Source: Pseudomonadota bacterium
Lineage (GTDB): Bacteria; Pseudomonadota; Gammaproteobacteria; Thiotrichales; Thiotrichaceae
Direction of reading: 5' to 3'
Assembly (NCBI GenBank): GCA_002747455.1
Contig: PDPG01000040.1
Span: forward strand, 62,001 to 126,000
Length of the DNA: 64,000 nt
How positions within the stretch are numbered: position 1 is the first letter of the stretch; the number at the start of each line of letters is the position of its first letter. A program made the translations under genes and the position numbers. Positions 11,295 through 19,841 of this stretch are shown here, piece by piece. The notes under the pieces were generated by a model. The model had not been told where the DNA came from, made no database searches, and worked only from the letters and a program-made list of their open reading frames with translations.

Positions 11295-12212
11295 TTATTT
11301 ATCACCTGACAAACCGTCGCGGGTGTTGATTTTAGGCACCTGCGGCACAATCCGAGTCACAGCAATTCCCGACAGTATCAAGCCCAATGCCGCCAGACTA
11401 TGCCATTCAATATGCTCACCCAGCATGATTGCGCCTGTAAAATAAGCCACCACCGGAATTACATAATTGATGTTCGCTAAAAATGTTGGGCCAGCACTAC
11501 GAATGACAGCAAAGAACAATACGCTGGCAATGCCGGTCGGCCCGATACCCAACCAGATAATGGATAAAACTGCCATCGAGTGATACTCCTGTTGCCACGG
11601 CTGATCCTGATAAAACCAAATGGGCACGATAACCAAACTACCCATCAGCAACATTCCAAACCCGGCCACAATAGGATCGAACTGCGGTAGCAGCCGCGCC
11701 AAAATACTATTCACCGCATAACTGGTACTGGCCATCAGAATCAGAATGACGCCGAAGAAGGTATTGCCAGTGCTTTGTATACTGGGGTAGACGATTACTA
11801 AAACCCCCAATATACCAAGGCTAAAGCCGAGCAATTTATAGCTATTCAAACGCTCATTTGGCACCAGATAATGCGCCAATAGCATGGTAAACAGCGGCAT
11901 ACTTGCCATTAGCAACCCGGCAACACCGGAGCTAACACTTTGTTGCCCAAGGGAGATGAAATAAAACGGCAATAAGTTACCGAGTAGTCCAAACAATAGA
12001 AAGATTGACCAAGACTTCAGGTCACGCGGCAGGATAAGCCGCTTCGCCCACAGCACTGCACCCAATACAACGGCCCCCAGAAATATCCGCACCGCCACAA
12101 CACCAACGGGCGAAAAGCTTTCCAGAGACAGGGATATAAACATAAATGAGGTGCCCCATAACAGCACCAGAACCAATAGTATGAACCAGTTCAGCAGATC
12201 ATTTCTCTGCAT
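11295..12212 (-). CDS. EamA/DMT-family permease
   Basis: Inner-membrane transporter of the drug/metabolite superfamily with about ten membrane helices and two tandem EamA repeats (about residues 8-140 and 152-288). Family features include LLWGTSFMFISLSLESFSP in the first helix and the RIFLGAVVL segment. Substrates of this family include amino acids, nucleotide-related metabolites and drugs; nothing in the sequence selects one. The start overlaps the end of plsB by 14 bases, so it is probably translated from the plsB message. Confidence 0.88.
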   Translation of the reverse strand: MQRNDLLNWFILLVLVLLWGTSFMFISLSLESFSPVGVVAVRIFLGAVVLGAVLWAKRLILPRDLKSWSIFLLFGLLGNLLPFYFISLGQQSVSSGVAGLLMASMPLFTMLLAHYLVPNERLNSYKLLGFSLGILGVLVIVYPSIQSTGNTFFGVILILMASTSYAVNSILARLLPQFDPIVAGFGMLLMGSLVIVPIWFYQDQPWQQEYHSMAVLSIIWLGIGPTGIASVLFFAVIRSAGPTFLANINYVIPVVAYFTGAIMLGEHIEWHSLAALGLILSGIAVTRIVPQVPKINTRDGLSGDK

Positions 12213-14685
12213 GGTTGACCTGCTCAGTCTGTTTGGATTGCTCCAGCATTTGCAGGATATTAGCGCGCGTGGTTTTACTCAGTAGCAATCGAACACGCTG
12301 ATCTGCCCGCCGAAAAACTTCACTAAGCGCCAACTCCTCTGTGCCACACACCTTGACGTAATCAATATGAATCAGCGTATCAATAAAATTCGCAATCAAG
12401 TTTTTATCAGAATAATCCGGTGAATTCAGATCGTGCATAATCGCCACACGCTGCGCCATTAACTGACATTGCTTTTCTAACTCGGCCTTGGGAATAGCTT
12501 GGTCGCCATTTCGTGCCAGCAATGCCAATGTTAGGTAATACACTTCTAAAGTGGGTGAAATAACTCTGGCCAACAAATTCAGTCGTGAGAAATCTATCGA
12601 CCCAAAATCACCACGGGCATATTCGTTATACCCGACCTTTTTCAATAATCCCTGCTCACAAAGGGTATTCAGCATAGACTTGATCGCTCCTGATAAGTCT
12701 CTTTTTTTCCAGGATAAAAACAACTCACTTTGCAAAAATGGATAAATCAACGTGATCAGCTTGATAATTTCTGTTTCCGATCTGCGGCGGATATTGATAA
12801 AGCAACAGGCAATCACCGATGGCAGTGCCATGAGGTGCAGAATGTTATTGCGGTAATAAGTCATTGCAATGGAGTGCTTATCATCCAGATACAAAATATC
12901 ACCCAACTCATGCTTGCGACGCTGCAACATATCCAGTGCTTCAACTCTGGCAATCTGCTCTGCTGCTGTCTCCTGAGTGATCACTAAACGACTGGAATAG
13001 GGCTGCTGATGCAAAATCTGCTGATACATCGCCAGCATCTTCATCAACTCCGCTTCATCCATGTTTTGGCGGGAAGTTGCAAGCAATACTGTCGCCACCA
13101 GATTTACCGCATTGACCGTCGCCGCATTATTAATGCGAGTCGCAATTTTGTTCATCACGCTTTCAACAGAACTTCTTACCCAGTCAGGCCGGTGTGTATC
13201 CTCATAGGTGTCACGTTGCCAATGCTCATACTCCTGATCAAGTACCCGATTCAGGAAAATTGGCTGCCCGAAGTTTGCCGATACCCGACCAAAGTTGCCA
13301 CGAATCCGCAGGATTGTGCGTATGGAATTTAAGAATGTCTCAGACTTTTTCCCCTTGCCCGACAGCTCGGCTTGATAGGCTTTAGCCTCCATCAGTTTTT
13401 CGTAACCGATATACACGGGAATAAAGGCCACCGGCTTTTTGCGATACTTCAGAAAGCCACGAATTGTCATACTCACCATGCCGGGCCTCGGCTTGAGCAA
13501 GCGTCCGGTGCGACTGCGTCCACCTTCCACGAAGTATTCGATAGCCACGCCTTTGGACACCAATTCTGCCACATATTCAAACATTACCGCCGAATACAAC
13601 TGATTGCCCTTGAAGCTGCGGCGAATAAAGAACGCCCCGCCCCCTCGCAGAATGGAGCCAATAACCGGCATATCCAAATTGCGTCCTGAGGCGATATACG
13701 GCACTGCCAAGCCTTCGTAGTAAATCACATAGGACAACAGCAAGTAGTCAATATGGCTGCGATGACACGGCACATAAACCAGCTCGTGGGTACGTGCTAA
13801 TTCTTTGAGGTCGCCATTATTCGTCACATCAATGCCAGAATAAAATTTATTCCAGAAATAGGACAACGCGCGATTCATTAACTGAACGGTAATCTGGGTA
13901 CAGTTGGCGACAATCTCATGCACATAGCGTCGCGCCTGCAAGGTGGCATTATATTCCGAGATATTCTCCTCAAGACTGCGGGCTTTAATCGCCTCCTGCA
14001 CATCCGGTTTGAGAATTAAGTCCCGCACCAGCATGTGACGATGCGACACATCCGGCCCCAATGTCGCTATGCGCTCATCCGTCAGGCGCTTTGACAATAC
14101 CGCCTGCAAACGATCAATCGACTGATCCACCGTCTCCGTGGTCGCTGCTGGCAAGTGAAAGTTGATGACATTCGAGTATTTCACAAAGGTGTCACGACCA
14201 TGCACCAGAATTGTAAACAATTTACGAATCCGCCCTACCACCCGCCAGGTGTCGGCAAATAAAACCGGCAGCCAACGCTCCTGACTAGACACTGGCCTAC
14301 CCCAAAATACCGACACCGGCACAAACTGAACTTCCAGTGTCGGATCATCACGCATGGACTCCACAATGCAACGCAGCATCCGCGAGCGCTTGGGCACTTT
14401 CTTCGCCCATGCTTTAAACGGCTCACGCGGCAATATCGTGTACACCGAATGATACTCCGACAACGCTTTGCTGCTAATTTGATCGGTCGGCGATGGCAAG
14501 CCAAGGTTTTCACACTCAGCCTCCAGCACCAACAGGCTTGACCAACCCCGCCCCTCCAATACATAAATCACCGGCTGATCAGGCTTTATACCCAGAGCCT
14601 CTGGATTTGCCGGAGCCACACTTGTCTTGATCCATAGGTAGAGCGTTTTTCTAGCCAATGTATCGATGGATTTACGGAGATTCAT
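12199..14685 (-). CDS. plsB: Glycerol-3-phosphate 1-O-acyltransferase
   Basis: Membrane-associated enzyme that makes 1-acyl-glycerol-3-phosphate, the first step of phospholipid synthesis. The 828-residue length fits PlsB (about 810). All four acyltransferase blocks are present: HRSHID with the catalytic His308 and Asp313, the FIRRSFKGN block, the VEGGRSRTGR block, and IPVYIGYEKL. The gene diverges from the unknown gene at 14828. The window also contains pgsA, plsX and fabH, so several phospholipid steps are represented, although they are not clustered with plsB. Confidence 0.97.
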   Translation of the reverse strand: MNLRKSIDTLARKTLYLWIKTSVAPANPEALGIKPDQPVIYVLEGRGWSSLLVLEAECENLGLPSPTDQISSKALSEYHSVYTILPREPFKAWAKKVPKRSRMLRCIVESMRDDPTLEVQFVPVSVFWGRPVSSQERWLPVLFADTWRVVGRIRKLFTILVHGRDTFVKYSNVINFHLPAATTETVDQSIDRLQAVLSKRLTDERIATLGPDVSHRHMLVRDLILKPDVQEAIKARSLEENISEYNATLQARRYVHEIVANCTQITVQLMNRALSYFWNKFYSGIDVTNNGDLKELARTHELVYVPCHRSHIDYLLLSYVIYYEGLAVPYIASGRNLDMPVIGSILRGGGAFFIRRSFKGNQLYSAVMFEYVAELVSKGVAIEYFVEGGRSRTGRLLKPRPGMVSMTIRGFLKYRKKPVAFIPVYIGYEKLMEAKAYQAELSGKGKKSETFLNSIRTILRIRGNFGRVSANFGQPIFLNRVLDQEYEHWQRDTYEDTHRPDWVRSSVESVMNKIATRINNAATVNAVNLVATVLLATSRQNMDEAELMKMLAMYQQILHQQPYSSRLVITQETAAEQIARVEALDMLQRRKHELGDILYLDDKHSIAMTYYRNNILHLMALPSVIACCFINIRRRSETEIIKLITLIYPFLQSELFLSWKKRDLSGAIKSMLNTLCEQGLLKKVGYNEYARGDFGSIDFSRLNLLARVISPTLEVYYLTLALLARNGDQAIPKAELEKQCQLMAQRVAIMHDLNSPDYSDKNLIANFIDTLIHIDYVKVCGTEELALSEVFRRADQRVRLLLSKTTRANILQMLEQSKQTEQVNHAEK

Positions 14686-14827
14686 AAGCGCGTATCAGTG
14701 TAGTCAATTGAAAGTGTCAGTATCGCAGGCGCACATCATTTGCAGAAAGTCATACCATTGGCTTTCCCCTTTGCAACCGCAGGGTAGTATACTGGAAACA
14801 TGCCCATAATTCTTGCAGGCATAATCC

Positions 14828-15460
14828 GTGTTAAAAGTCCGTGACCAACACAATCACGCCATTGAGGGAAATTACCAGATTGTACGCCAGATGTTTCATC
14901 ATTCCGGCTCGTTTCTGCGGCTAAAGGAGCTGCTGGTGCATTTGCAAGATTTTCACTCACTGATTATCCAGCATAATAATCCGGCATATCGGGACGGACT
15001 CATTCAGCAATTACATACCAGCCCCCCTAACCAGCAAGTTCTGGACTTAAAAGAATTGGGGGATTTTCATGCCTTTGAACAGCGTATCGCAAATCTGGAA
15101 AAGCGCCCCGCTTCACTGCACGTTATTAACCTGGAAAGTCTGGATGATAATACCCGTCAGGCATTTTTTCGCGGCATCAATTACCACCGCGAATACATCG
15201 CCCGCCAACTGAACGCCACACGGGTCATCTGGGTGATCGAATCCCAGATACGCGACATTGCACTACACGCCGCTGACTTTTGGGCCTGGCGAGAGCAGGT
15301 ACTGGACTTCAGTTTGCCTGATGAAATAACAAAGGTCCTCACTGAGGAGCAAAACAAATTTAGGGAGTTAGCTAAAGAGCACCCTGACGACACAGATAAA
15401 CTACAAGACAGAGCCATTCGTCAGTGGCTCATTTGGGAAGAAAATACCCCCCAAGAATAG
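14828..15460 (+). CDS. Unknown protein, stand-alone module resembling one in TPR/STAND proteins
   Basis: A 210-residue soluble protein with a GTG start and no signal peptide. I do not recognise a named family. The central part (about residues 95-160), with INYHREYIARQLNATRVIWV followed by ALHAADFWAWREQVLDFS, resembles a segment found before the TPR region in large bacterial multidomain proteins, where the pattern is L-N-x-x-R-E-x-L, a strand of hydrophobics, then APDFWxWRSGVFEF. Here it stands alone: there is no P-loop and no TPR array. The C-terminal 40 residues are charged and helical. It diverges from plsB. A role in signalling or protein contacts is only a guess from the architecture of the larger relatives. 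Confidence 0.6.
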   Translation: MLKVRDQHNHAIEGNYQIVRQMFHHSGSFLRLKELLVHLQDFHSLIIQHNNPAYRDGLIQQLHTSPPNQQVLDLKELGDFHAFEQRIANLEKRPASLHVINLESLDDNTRQAFFRGINYHREYIARQLNATRVIWVIESQIRDIALHAADFWAWREQVLDFSLPDEITKVLTEEQNKFRELAKEHPDDTDKLQDRAIRQWLIWEENTPQE

Positions 15461-15472
15461 TACATCTACCGA

Positions 15473-15508
15473 ATTAAACGAAAATATTATTGATTAAACG
15501 AAAATATT
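15473..15508 (+). promoter_or_regulatory. Tandem direct repeat, likely DeoR/GlpR-type operator
   Basis: The 16-base sequence ATTAAACGAAAATATT occurs twice, at 15473-15488 and 15493-15508, start to start exactly 20 bases apart, or about two helical turns. On the other strand each repeat contains TTTTCGTTT, the half-site used by many DeoR-family repressors including GlpR. It lies 158 bases upstream of the glycerol-type importer operon. No regulator gene is adjacent, so it would be encoded outside the window. Confidence 0.65.
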
Positions 15509-15523
15509 CGAACACAATCATTG

Positions 15524-15544
15524 ACCTAAACTATTCATTTAGGT
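15524..15544. promoter_or_regulatory. Inverted repeat in the importer promoter region
   Basis: ACCTAAA (15524-15530) and TTTAGGT (15538-15544) form a perfect 7-bp inverted repeat with a 7-base spacer, 15 bases after the direct-repeat operator. A TTGACC that could serve as a -35 element overlaps its left arm (15521-15526). It could be a second regulator site; I cannot assign one. Confidence 0.4.
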
Positions 15545-15665
15545 TCGCATTATAGGCGCGTATCGACAGGCAAGCCGCTTATCGCAGCCAGCGATAGTCA
15601 CCGTTGAGGTGTGAATATCCCGATAAAAATCACAGAATCGGGTATGCAGATTAGGGAGGAGGTAA

Positions 15666-16754
15666 ATGAGCTTTAAGCTGGAGCAGGTATCCAGTGTCGT
15701 AGGTGGGGAAACGCATATTCACCCACTCGACCTGACCTTAGCCGCAGGCAGTTTGAATGTGTTGTTAGGGCCAACACTTTCCGGAAAAACCAGCCTTATG
15801 CGCCTAATGGCTGGCCTTGACAAGCCCACAACCGGCAATATCTTCTGGAATGGTGAGCGCATGAATGATGTGCCTGTACAGAAGCGAAATATTGCGATGG
15901 TCTATCAGCAGTTCATTAACTACTCTGCCATGACGGTGTATGAAAATATTGCCTCCCCGTTACGCATTCACGGCGTAGATAGCAAAACCATTGATAAAAA
16001 AGTCATGCAAGCCGCTAAGTTGATGAAGCTGACTCCGATGCTACAACGCAAACCGCTGGAGCTATCCGGTGGGCAGCAGCAGCGCTGCGCACTGGCAAGA
16101 GCCTTGGTTAAAGAGGCCGATCTTGTATTGCTGGATGAACCACTGGCGAACCTGGACTATAAACTGCGTGAGGAATTACGCGAGGAAATGCCGCGCTTGT
16201 TTACTGAGTCCGGTGCGGTATTTGTTTATGCCACTACCGAGCCAACCGAAGCCTTGCTATTGGGAGGTAATACGGTGTCGATGTGGGAAGGCCGTGTCAC
16301 TCAGTTTGGCCCCACACTGGGTGTTTACCGCAATCCCAACACTATGACGACGGCTAAGGTATTCTCAGAGCCGCCAATGAATTTTTTGGCAATGACTAAG
16401 CAGGATAATCAATTATCTATCGCCAACAAACAAAGTTTGGCGATGGTGGATGCGTTCGCAAGCTTAGGCAATGGTCAATACACCCTGGGCATTCGCCCTA
16501 ATCATCTCACGCTGCAACGCCCTAATGCCGATGCACTAGCGATTGAGACACAGGTGAACGTGGTAGAGATTACCGGCTCTGAAAGTTTTATTCACCTAAC
16601 CCATGCCGATGCACGTTGGGTGTTATTAACGCAGGGCATTCACCATCTTGAGCCCGGCGCTACTCTGACGGTTTATATAGACCCTGATAATGTGTATGTA
16701 TTTGATAGCAATGAACAAATGGTGCTTGCACCCCAACCAGCAAAGGCGGCGTAG
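15666..16754 (+). CDS. glpS: Glycerol-type ABC transporter ATP-binding protein 1 (GlpS)
   Basis: One of two ATPases of a CUT1-like importer of the GlpSTPQV type, which takes up glycerol. The 362-residue protein has a nucleotide-binding domain (residues 1-235) and a C-terminal OB/TOBE domain. Walker A is GPTLSGKTS (the usual third Gly is replaced by Leu), the signature LSGGQQQR is intact, and Walker B is LVLLDEPLANLD. The switch His is replaced: the segment reads YATTEPTEAL instead of VTHDQ-EAL. A strong GGGAGGAGG site precedes the ATG. It is the first gene of a six-gene operon. Confidence 0.9.
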   Translation: MSFKLEQVSSVVGGETHIHPLDLTLAAGSLNVLLGPTLSGKTSLMRLMAGLDKPTTGNIFWNGERMNDVPVQKRNIAMVYQQFINYSAMTVYENIASPLRIHGVDSKTIDKKVMQAAKLMKLTPMLQRKPLELSGGQQQRCALARALVKEADLVLLDEPLANLDYKLREELREEMPRLFTESGAVFVYATTEPTEALLLGGNTVSMWEGRVTQFGPTLGVYRNPNTMTTAKVFSEPPMNFLAMTKQDNQLSIANKQSLAMVDAFASLGNGQYTLGIRPNHLTLQRPNADALAIETQVNVVEITGSESFIHLTHADARWVLLTQGIHHLEPGATLTVYIDPDNVYVFDSNEQMVLAPQPAKAA

Positions 16755-16760
16755 GGTTTT

Positions 16761-17849
16761 ATGGCAGAGATTCACTTAAAAGCATTGGCGCACAGCTATC
16801 ACCCTAACCCATCGGGCGAGGACGAGCATGCGCTAAAACGAATTGATCATGTTTGGGAAGATGGGAAAGCCTATGCCCTGTTAGGTGCATCGGGCAGTGG
16901 CAAGTCTACCCTACTGAATATTATTTCGGGTCTGCTGCATCCGAGTGAGGGGCAGGTATTGTTCGATGGTGTGGATGTCACAAACCTGCCAACAGAGGAG
17001 CGGCATATTGCACAGGTTTTCCAGTTTCCGGTGGTTTATGACACCATGACAGTGTATGACAACCTTGCGTTTCCGCTGCGCAATCGTGGGCACAATGAAG
17101 CGACGACCAAGGCGCGCGTGCTCAACATTGCTGAAATGCTGGAAATCACCAATGTGCTAAAGAAGAAAGCTCGGGGTTTAACAGCAGATGCCAAGCAAAA
17201 AATATCATTGGGTCGCGGTCTGGTGCGAGAAAATGTCGCAGCCATTTTATTTGATGAGCCATTAACCGTCATTGATCCACATTTGAAATGGCTATTACGG
17301 ATGCAGTTGAAAGCCCTGCACCAACGCCTGAACCGTACCATGATCTATGTGACGCATGATCAAACCGAGGCATTGACCTTTGCTGATAAGGTTGTAGTGA
17401 TGCACGATGGCTATGTGGTGCAAATTGGTACGCCGGAGGAGTTGTTCGACAAGCCGCAACATGCGTTTGTGGGCTACTTTATCGGTAGTCCGGGGATGAA
17501 TTTCTTAACAGCCAACGTCACAGGCCATCAGGCAATCGTTGCCGACACTACGATCACCCTACCCGGCCCCTACGATACAAAGGGTGCTGAAAAGGTTGAG
17601 TTGGGCATTCGCCCTGAGTTTGTCACATTAAGCCCTGAGCCAAGCCCAGACAGCCTTGCCGTGTCGGTCAAACGGATTGAGGATATTGGTCGCCACAAAA
17701 TTGCGCGTGTTGATTTTCAGGGTACGGAGGTTTGCGCCATTATCCCGGAAGGTGTACCCGTAACCAATGAATATAACAACATGCGCTTCGACATGGGCCG
17801 AGTCAGTATTTATGCAAACGACTGGCGCGTTGAGCAAGGAGAAGTGTGA
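16761..17849 (+). CDS. glpT: Glycerol-type ABC transporter ATP-binding protein 2 (GlpT)
   Basis: Second ATPase of the importer, six bases after glpS. This is the ABC GlpT, not the glycerol-3-phosphate antiporter of the same name. Walker A is GASGSGKST and the switch segment VTHDQTEAL is intact, but the signature is degenerate, reading LTADAKQKISLGRGL where LSGGQ is expected. Walker B is AILFDEPLTVID. The pattern is complementary to GlpS: a GlpS-GlpT dimer would have one complete ATP site (GlpT Walker/switch plus GlpS signature) and one degenerate site. A TOBE-type domain follows after about residue 240. Confidence 0.9.
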   Translation: MAEIHLKALAHSYHPNPSGEDEHALKRIDHVWEDGKAYALLGASGSGKSTLLNIISGLLHPSEGQVLFDGVDVTNLPTEERHIAQVFQFPVVYDTMTVYDNLAFPLRNRGHNEATTKARVLNIAEMLEITNVLKKKARGLTADAKQKISLGRGLVRENVAAILFDEPLTVIDPHLKWLLRMQLKALHQRLNRTMIYVTHDQTEALTFADKVVVMHDGYVVQIGTPEELFDKPQHAFVGYFIGSPGMNFLTANVTGHQAIVADTTITLPGPYDTKGAEKVELGIRPEFVTLSPEPSPDSLAVSVKRIEDIGRHKIARVDFQGTEVCAIIPEGVPVTNEYNNMRFDMGRVSIYANDWRVEQGEV

Positions 17850-18721
17850 TGGGGAAAACGTGGAATAATAAAGCGTGGTTTATGGTATTGCCGGTAGTGA
17901 TATTGGTTGCCTTTAGTGCGCTGTTACCCTTAATGACGGTGGTCAACTACTCAATTCAGGATACCTTCGGGAATAATCAATTCTTCTTTGCCGGGCTGGA
18001 ATGGTTCCAGGAGATTCTTAACTCATCACGCTTCCATGATGCTTTGGGCCGTCAGTTTTTATTTAGTGCCATTATCCTAGCCATTGAAATCCCCTTAGGA
18101 ATTTTTGTTGCGATGAATTTACCCAGCAAGGGCTGGAAATCATCCCTATGTTTGGTGCTGATCTCATTACCATTGCTGATTCCCCTGAATGTCGTGGGTA
18201 CAATCTGGCAGATCTTCGGACGTGTGGATATTGGCTTGTTGGGAGCGTCAATGGAGGCCATCGGCATTGATTACAACTACACGCAGGACACACTGGACGC
18301 ATGGATCACCATTGTCATCATGGATATTTGGCACTGGACATCGTTAGTGGCCTTGCTGTGCTTTGCTGGATTGCAGTCCATACCAGAGGCTTATTATCAG
18401 GCTGCCCGTATCGACGGAGCTAGTAAGTGGGCGACCTTCCGCTATATTCAGCTCCCTAAAATGCATGGGGTGTTGTTGATTGCGGTATTACTACGCTTTA
18501 TGGACAGCTTTATGATTTACACCGAACCCTTTGTCTTAACCGGCGGTGGGCCGGGCAATTCAACGACATTCTTATCCATTGATTTGGTGAAAATGGCGAT
18601 TGGTCAATTTGACCTTGGGCCAGCGGCAGCATTCTCGCTGATCTACTTCCTGATCATTCTATTGATGAGCTTCATCTTCTACACAGTGATGACCAGCTTG
18701 AATAAAAAGGAGGGTCAATAA
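17849..18721 (+). CDS. glpP: Glycerol-type ABC transporter permease 1
   Basis: Inner-membrane permease with about six helices and the binding-protein-dependent transport loop EAYYQAARIDGASKWATFRYIQLP, which docks an ATPase (about residues 180-200). The start used here is ATG at 17849, which overlaps the glpT stop as TGATG and has AGGAG five bases upstream; a GTG three bases earlier is also open. The product is 290 residues. The position between the ATPases and the second permease matches the GlpSTPQV order. Confidence 0.92.
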   Translation: MGKTWNNKAWFMVLPVVILVAFSALLPLMTVVNYSIQDTFGNNQFFFAGLEWFQEILNSSRFHDALGRQFLFSAIILAIEIPLGIFVAMNLPSKGWKSSLCLVLISLPLLIPLNVVGTIWQIFGRVDIGLLGASMEAIGIDYNYTQDTLDAWITIVIMDIWHWTSLVALLCFAGLQSIPEAYYQAARIDGASKWATFRYIQLPKMHGVLLIAVLLRFMDSFMIYTEPFVLTGGGPGNSTTFLSIDLVKMAIGQFDLGPAAAFSLIYFLIILLMSFIFYTVMTSLNKKEGQ

Positions 18722-18724
18722 GCC

Positions 18725-19528
18725 ATGAAAATAACACGAAGCGGCGTAGTGATGTTTCTCTACATCCTGTTTTTAATGTTGCCCATTTACTGGCTGATCA
18801 ATATGAGCCTGAAGACCAATAGTGAAATTTTAAATAGCTTTTCACTGTGGCCACAAAACCTGACTTTTGAAAACTACATCACGATCTTTACGGATAAAAG
18901 CTGGTATTCGGGATACATCAACTCCATCACTTACGTGGTGATGAATACGGTCATTTCCATTTGCGTGGCACTGCCAGCGGCGTACGCCTTCTCCCGTTAC
19001 CGCTTTTTGGGCGATACGCATTTATTCTTTTGGCTACTAACCAACCGCATGGCTCCTCCCGCAGTGTTCGCCTTACCCTTTTTCCAGCTATACAGCTCAG
19101 TAGGTTTGTTTGATACCCATATCGCTGTGGCCTTGGCACATTGCTTATTTAATGTGCCGTTAGCGGTATGGATATTGGAGGGCTTTATGTCCGGTGTACC
19201 CAAGGAAATTGATGAAACCGCCTATCTGGATGGCTATAGTTTTACCCGTTTCTTTACCCGCATCTTTATGCCACTGATTGCCTCTGGTATTGGCGTGGTG
19301 GCGTTTTTCTGTTTTATGTTTTCATGGGTAGAACTGCTGCTAGCACGTACCTTGACATCAGTCATCGCCAAGCCAATTGCAGCAACCATGACACGCACCG
19401 TATCCGCCGCTGGTATGGACTGGGGCGTACTTGCTGCTGCGGGAGTATTAACCATTATTCCGGGTGCTTTAGTGATTTACTTTGTTCGCAATTACATCGC
19501 TAAAGGCTTTGCCTTGGGCCGCGTTTAG
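18725..19528 (+). CDS. glpQ: Glycerol-type ABC transporter permease 2
   Basis: Second permease, 267 residues and about six helices, of the MalG/UgpE type. The ATPase-docking loop reads VPKEIDETAYLDGYSFTRFF (about residues 158-177), close to the consensus E-A-A-x-x-D-G. It starts three bases after glpP and uses AAGGAGG inside the end of glpP. The name GlpQ here refers to the ABC permease, not the glycerophosphodiesterase. It forms the membrane channel with GlpP. Confidence 0.92.
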   Translation: MKITRSGVVMFLYILFLMLPIYWLINMSLKTNSEILNSFSLWPQNLTFENYITIFTDKSWYSGYINSITYVVMNTVISICVALPAAYAFSRYRFLGDTHLFFWLLTNRMAPPAVFALPFFQLYSSVGLFDTHIAVALAHCLFNVPLAVWILEGFMSGVPKEIDETAYLDGYSFTRFFTRIFMPLIASGIGVVAFFCFMFSWVELLLARTLTSVIAKPIAATMTRTVSAAGMDWGVLAAAGVLTIIPGALVIYFVRNYIAKGFALGRV

Positions 19529-19539
19529 GAGGACGGAAA

Positions 19540-19818
19540 ATGGATTTAAGTTGGATGGGCTGGACATGGCAAACGGCTACATTTTTTGGGTTGATTGTCC
19601 TTGTGCTGATCGGCATGACAATTTTCTCAATTAAATACCCACAAGCCCCAAAAATGGGTATTTTGCGATTTGAAACCACACCGGGCGACCGACTATTTAT
19701 TTCATTACTAGGCAGCGCCTTTATTTGTCTGGGCTGGCTGGCTATATTTGGCTCACCAATATGGTGGGCATTATTGGTGTGTTGCATCTATGCACTATGT
19801 GTATTTCGCTGGGTGTAA
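19540..19818 (+). CDS. DUF2160 small membrane protein of the importer operon
   Basis: A 92-residue protein with about three hydrophobic helices (residues 10-30, 48-68 and 70-90), starting MDLSWMGWTWQTATFF. It matches the DUF2160 family, which is found almost only between the permeases and the binding protein of GlpSTPQV-type operons. It has GGAGG just upstream. Its role is not known; constant linkage suggests an accessory or assembly subunit. Confidence 0.88.
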   Translation: MDLSWMGWTWQTATFFGLIVLVLIGMTIFSIKYPQAPKMGILRFETTPGDRLFISLLGSAFICLGWLAIFGSPIWWALLVCCIYALCVFRWV

Positions 19819-19841
19819 TACATCGCAATCTGGAGGAAAAT

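Noticed and set aside
19725..19841. N-terminal extension of the glycerol-binding protein
   Set aside because: It overlaps the DUF2160 gene in another frame and lacks a ribosome site; the ATG at 19842 with GGAGG opens a normal signal peptide.
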